From the NCBI GenBank assembly GCA_023388195.1, contig JAEWGR010000040.1, forward strand, positions 1-26,339: DNA of 26,339 nucleotides, written 5' to 3'. A program made the position numbers and the translations under genes. Shown here piece after piece: positions 22,977 through 26,339 of this stretch. Each line of letters begins with the position of its first letter. The stretch's first letter is position 1. Source of the DNA: Bacillota bacterium (GTDB lineage: Bacteria; Bacillota; Negativicutes; Sporomusales; Sporomusaceae). Under the pieces are notes generated by a model that saw only the letters and a program-made list of their open reading frames with translations, searched no databases and had not been told where the DNA came from.

Positions 22977-25900
22977 ATGGCACAATTTTTTATTAACCGA
23001 CCGATCTTTGCAATCGTTATAGCAATACTTATCACCTTGGCTGGCGGTATTGCCGCCTTCAATCTGCCGGTTGCCCAGTATCCGCAGATTACGCCACCCC
23101 AGGTCAGTATCAGCACGGTGTATACCGGCGCCAATGCCGACGTAGTGGAAAAAACAGTAGCCCAGGTCATTGAGCAGCAGGTAAACGGCGTAGAGGGTGC
23201 GGTGTCAATGACCTCAACCAGCGCTGATTCCGGCCGTTATTCACTTAATGTTAAATTCGAACTGGGACAAAATCCGGATATGGTTACAATGTACACCCAA
23301 AACCGTGTGGCCCAGGCTAATGCCGGCCTGCCGCAGGATGTGCAGCTTATGGGTGTAACCACCCGCAAAGTTTCACCAGATACCGCTCTGTATTTCAGCC
23401 TTATCTCTCCTGATAACACCTATGACAGCGTATTTCTTAAAAACTATGGCAGTATTAACATTATTGATGACATCCGCCGGGTCAAAGGCGTGGGTGATGT
23501 TGGCGAATATGGCGCCGACTTCGGTATGCGTGTTTGGCTCAAGCCTGATAAACTGGCCCAGTTAGGTGTCACAGCCGCCGATGTTGCCACTGCTATCAAA
23601 GAACAAAATGTGCAGGCGCCTGCCGGTACGATCGGCCAGCTGCCATCGGTGGCTCAGCAGGAGTTCCAGTATACGGCCAGTATTCAGGGCCGTCTGGTCA
23701 CCGAAGAAGATTTTGAAAAAGTAATTATTCGCTCCCAGAGCGATGGCTCGGCCATTCATCTGGGAGATGTAGCCACAATAGAGCTTAGTTCCAAGGACAA
23801 TACCTTTAAAAGTAGCTTCAACGGCAATGATTCTGTTGTTTTCGCCGTACAACTGACAACAGAAGCCAATGCCCTGGAAACTATTGCCGGGGTACGCCAG
23901 GTCATTGAAGATGCATCCAAGCGCTTTCCCCCTGGCATGGACTACAGTATCCTTACCGATAATACCAAATATATCAGGGAATCTTTAGAAAAGGTTTTTC
24001 ACACCTTCCTAGAGGCCCTGGCTCTGGTACTTGTCATCGTTTATCTGTTCCTGCAAAACTGGCGGGCCACGTTAATCCCGATGCTGGCCGTGCCCGTTTC
24101 CCTGATTGGAACCTTCGGCGCTTTCGTATTCCTGGGTTTTTCCATCAATACCCTGACCCTGTTTGCCATGGTACTGGCCATTGGCTTGGTTGTGGATGAT
24201 GCTATTATCGTGGTTGAAGCAGTTGAGCATCACATGCGCCATTCCGGCCTCAGCCCGAAAGAAGCCACTGTCCGGGCAATGAAAGAGGTATCCGGCCCGG
24301 TTATCGCTATCGCCTTCGTGCTTGCTTCTGTTTTCATACCGGTTGCCTTTTTCGGAGGCACCACCGGTGTTTTGTATAAGCAGTTTGCGCTGACAATTGC
24401 TGTTTCCATGGCCCTGTCGGCGATTGTGGCCCTGTCGCTGACACCGGCGTTATGCAGCCTGCTGCTGCAGCCTTACACCGGTGAGAAACGAACCGGTATC
24501 ATGGGTAAATTCTTTGATGGATTTAACCTGTGGTTTGACCGTGTCACCGAGAGATATTCCAATGGGGTCCGCCGCTCCATCCGCCGTGCCGGTTTATGGG
24601 GGGTCGGGCTGGCAGTTATCGTCATCTTGTGTGTCGGTATGCTGCGGATTATTCCATCTACCTTCGTTCCCAGTGAAGACCAAGGGTTCATGTTATCGGT
24701 AGTCAGTCTGCCTGAAGCTGCCAATATGAACCGGACCAGGGCCGTTGCCACTCAGGTCGGTGAAATCTACCGGTCGCTGCCGGGTGTGGAGAACACCGTG
24801 GAAATTGCCGGTTTTGATATTCTAGCCGGCGGCCAGAAGTCGAATGGCGCCATGGTTATCGCCGGCCTGAAACCATGGTCAGAGCGAACTGAACCTAATA
24901 GTCAGCTTAATGCCGTAATTGGGCAGGCCATGGGCAAAGTGAGCGCAATACCTGAGGCTACCGTTTTCGCCTTCAATCCGCCTTCCCTGCCGGGAATCGG
25001 GGCTGTCGGCGGTCTCACGTTCATGATTCAGGACCGGGGCGGCTCAACGCTGGCAGAAATGAACAACGTATCTCAGCAATTTATTGCCGCTGCCAGAAAA
25101 CGTCCGGAACTCGGTATGGCTCAATCAAGCTTCCGGGCTGATACGCCCTCGTACAGATATGATGTAGACCGGGAAAAAGCCAAAGCCCTAGGGGTTCCGG
25201 TCCAGGATATTTTTACAACCCTGCAAACCTTTCTTGGTGGTGTTCAGGTCAATGACTTTAACCGGTTTGGCCGGACCTACAAGGTTATGCTGCAGGCTCA
25301 GCCTGAATTCCGTGCCGACGTGGATGCAACACGTTTCTTCTATGTACGCAGCTCTGCCGGCACGATGGTACCGCTTAATACCCTGGTCACCCCGGTTGCT
25401 ACCAGTGGTCAGACCCTGGTCAAGCGATTTAACGGCTATCCCGCTATGCAGGTAAATGCCACCACTGCCCCCGGCTATAGTTCCGGTCAGGCAATGCAAG
25501 CCCTGGAAGAAGTAGCGGCTGAGGTACTGCCCTCAACATTTACCTATGAATGGGCGGATTTAAGCCGCGAAGAAAAACTGTCCAGCGGTCATACACCGGT
25601 TATCTTCGGCTTCGCGCTGCTATTCGTGTTCTTATGCCTGGCAGCGCTGTATGAAAGCTGGAATATCCCCTTTGCCGTATTACTTTCAGTGCCCACAGGC
25701 ATTTTAGGCTCAGTGCTGTTACAATATGCCCGCGGACTTGAAAACAGCGTTTACATGCAGATCGGTCTGGTCATGCTTATCGGTCTGGCCGCCAAAAACG
25801 CAATCCTGATTGTCGAGTACGCCAAGGTCAGGACTGATAATGGCATGGATCCGGTGCAAGCGGCAATTGAAGCCTCAAAACTCAGGCTGCGGCCAATCCT

Positions 25901-26111
25901 AATGACTTCGTTTGCCTTCATCTTAGGCTGCATCCCGCTGGCCTTGTCAACCGGCGCCGGCGCCGCCGCCCGCACGGCCCTCGGCACAACGGTCGTTGGC
26001 GGTATGCTCATGGCTACCGGCCTGGGAATCTTTCTGGTTCCTGTATTATTTGTTGTTATTGAATACGGAACTGCTAAATTCAAGGCATTTAAGTTAAGAC
26101 GCAGTGTCTAG
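22977..26111 (+). CDS. RND multidrug efflux pump, HAE1 family (AcrB/MexB-like)
   Basis: A 1044-residue inner-membrane proton-driven pump, the full length of AcrB. The proton-relay residues are exactly where AcrB has them: D407 and D408 in helix 4 (GLVVDDAIIVVEAV) and K940 in helix 10 (GLAAKNAILIVEYAK). The start FFINRPIFAIVIAILITLAGGIAAFNLPVAQYP is the family hallmark. It captures drugs from the periplasm and outer leaflet. The ATG follows AAGGGGGCGGG. An outer-membrane channel gene (TolC/OprM type) does not follow; the operon ends in a terminator. The presence of this pump supports a two-membrane cell. Confidence 0.97.
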   Translation: MAQFFINRPIFAIVIAILITLAGGIAAFNLPVAQYPQITPPQVSISTVYTGANADVVEKTVAQVIEQQVNGVEGAVSMTSTSADSGRYSLNVKFELGQNPDMVTMYTQNRVAQANAGLPQDVQLMGVTTRKVSPDTALYFSLISPDNTYDSVFLKNYGSINIIDDIRRVKGVGDVGEYGADFGMRVWLKPDKLAQLGVTAADVATAIKEQNVQAPAGTIGQLPSVAQQEFQYTASIQGRLVTEEDFEKVIIRSQSDGSAIHLGDVATIELSSKDNTFKSSFNGNDSVVFAVQLTTEANALETIAGVRQVIEDASKRFPPGMDYSILTDNTKYIRESLEKVFHTFLEALALVLVIVYLFLQNWRATLIPMLAVPVSLIGTFGAFVFLGFSINTLTLFAMVLAIGLVVDDAIIVVEAVEHHMRHSGLSPKEATVRAMKEVSGPVIAIAFVLASVFIPVAFFGGTTGVLYKQFALTIAVSMALSAIVALSLTPALCSLLLQPYTGEKRTGIMGKFFDGFNLWFDRVTERYSNGVRRSIRRAGLWGVGLAVIVILCVGMLRIIPSTFVPSEDQGFMLSVVSLPEAANMNRTRAVATQVGEIYRSLPGVENTVEIAGFDILAGGQKSNGAMVIAGLKPWSERTEPNSQLNAVIGQAMGKVSAIPEATVFAFNPPSLPGIGAVGGLTFMIQDRGGSTLAEMNNVSQQFIAAARKRPELGMAQSSFRADTPSYRYDVDREKAKALGVPVQDIFTTLQTFLGGVQVNDFNRFGRTYKVMLQAQPEFRADVDATRFFYVRSSAGTMVPLNTLVTPVATSGQTLVKRFNGYPAMQVNATTAPGYSSGQAMQALEEVAAEVLPSTFTYEWADLSREEKLSSGHTPVIFGFALLFVFLCLAALYESWNIPFAVLLSVPTGILGSVLLQYARGLENSVYMQIGLVMLIGLAAKNAILIVEYAKVRTDNGMDPVQAAIEASKLRLRPILMTSFAFILGCIPLALSTGAGAAARTALGTTVVGGMLMATGLGIFLVPVLFVVIEYGTAKFKAFKLRRSV

Positions 26112-26148
26112 ATATTCCCTTTGGTTATCAATCCATCTTATGCAATAG

Positions 26149-26184
26149 AAAGGTCCGTAGACAGGAACTGTCTACGGACCTTTT
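26149..26184 (+). terminator. Terminator between the RND operon and ribB
   Basis: A perfect 15-bp stem (AAAGGTCCGTAGACA with its complement) around a 5-base loop, followed by TTTTATTATT. It can serve both convergent transcripts. Confidence 0.85.
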
Positions 26185-26189
26185 ATTAT

Positions 26190-26339
26190 TTAAACACCAA
26201 GACTTTGCCGGTACTTGATAATATCCTCCACAGTAACTACCGGCATATCATGCTTTTCAGCAAACGCTACTATCTCCGGCAAACAGGCCATCGTTCCATC
26301 CGGATTAGTAAGTTCACATAAAACGCCATAGGGCCTTAG
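26190..26339 (-). CDS. ribB: 3,4-dihydroxy-2-butanone 4-phosphate synthase, C-terminal fragment at window edge
   Basis: Only the last 49 residues and the stop are inside the window; the start is beyond the right edge. The visible part reads YGVLCELTNPDGTMACLPEI and then VAFAEKHDMPVVTVEDIIKYRQ. This matches the C-terminal end of RibB, which forms the four-carbon unit of riboflavin from ribulose 5-phosphate. The stop comes right after YRQSLGV, which suggests a stand-alone RibB rather than a RibBA fusion with GTP cyclohydrolase II. Its 3' end faces the efflux operon. Confidence 0.85.
   Translation of the reverse strand, partial: LRPYGVLCELTNPDGTMACLPEIVAFAEKHDMPVVTVEDIIKYRQSLGV

Noticed and set aside
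1..26339. CRISPR arrays, tRNA or rRNA genes, insertion sequences
   Set aside because: No regularly spaced repeats, cloverleaf sequences, rRNA segments or transposase-like proteins were found; the many inverted repeats are single hairpins near gene ends.

Overview
This 26.3-kb window looks like an ordinary chromosomal stretch of a diderm Firmicute, most likely of the class Negativicutes (Sporomusa/Pelosinus-like). That placement is an inference. The Firmicute side is shown by strong AGGAGG-type ribosome sites, some TTG/GTG starts, and many Rho-independent hairpins with T tails. The outer-membrane side is shown by a complete HAE1-type RND pump with a lipoprotein adaptor. Several redox proteins (two with two [4Fe-4S] clusters each, and a small siroheme protein) fit an anaerobe. 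I see no rRNA, tRNA, CRISPR array, transposase or integrase.

Region 1 (1-5700): a truncated eamA-type exporter and a small two-cluster ferredoxin-like protein face a divergent LysR regulator. Then come a CopZ-like metal chaperone, an overlapping pair (NdpA-family nucleoid protein and GNAT acetyltransferase), and an unusual protein joining a holin-like membrane segment to an amidase.

Region 2 (5700-11600), all on the minus strand: a MerR regulator with a DUF362 ferredoxin protein behind a 19-bp-spacer promoter, a stand-alone branched-chain-amino-acid-type binding lipoprotein, a small siroheme reductase-like protein, and a LysE exporter paired with a fumarylacetoacetate-hydrolase-family enzyme.

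Region 3 (11600-18900): a PAS/degenerate-GGDEF protein, an MFS transporter divergent from a LysR regulator, and a NimA-like flavin protein. These are followed by a CsoR operon with a tiny exported peptide, a MarR-nitroreductase-small-Cys-protein operon, and ilvE.

Region 4 (18900-26339): a TrmB regulator with a malate/lactate dehydrogenase, then a TetR-adaptor-RND pump operon, then the 3' end of ribB entering from the right edge.

Regulator-plus-target units dominate: LysR twice, MerR, CsoR, MarR, TrmB and TetR each sit beside the genes they probably control. Several have visible palindromes or promoters. I found no single spectacular new system. The best candidates for something undescribed are the holin-amidase fusion, the CsoR-linked exported peptide with a predicted N-terminal histidine, and the MarR-linked four-cysteine protein.
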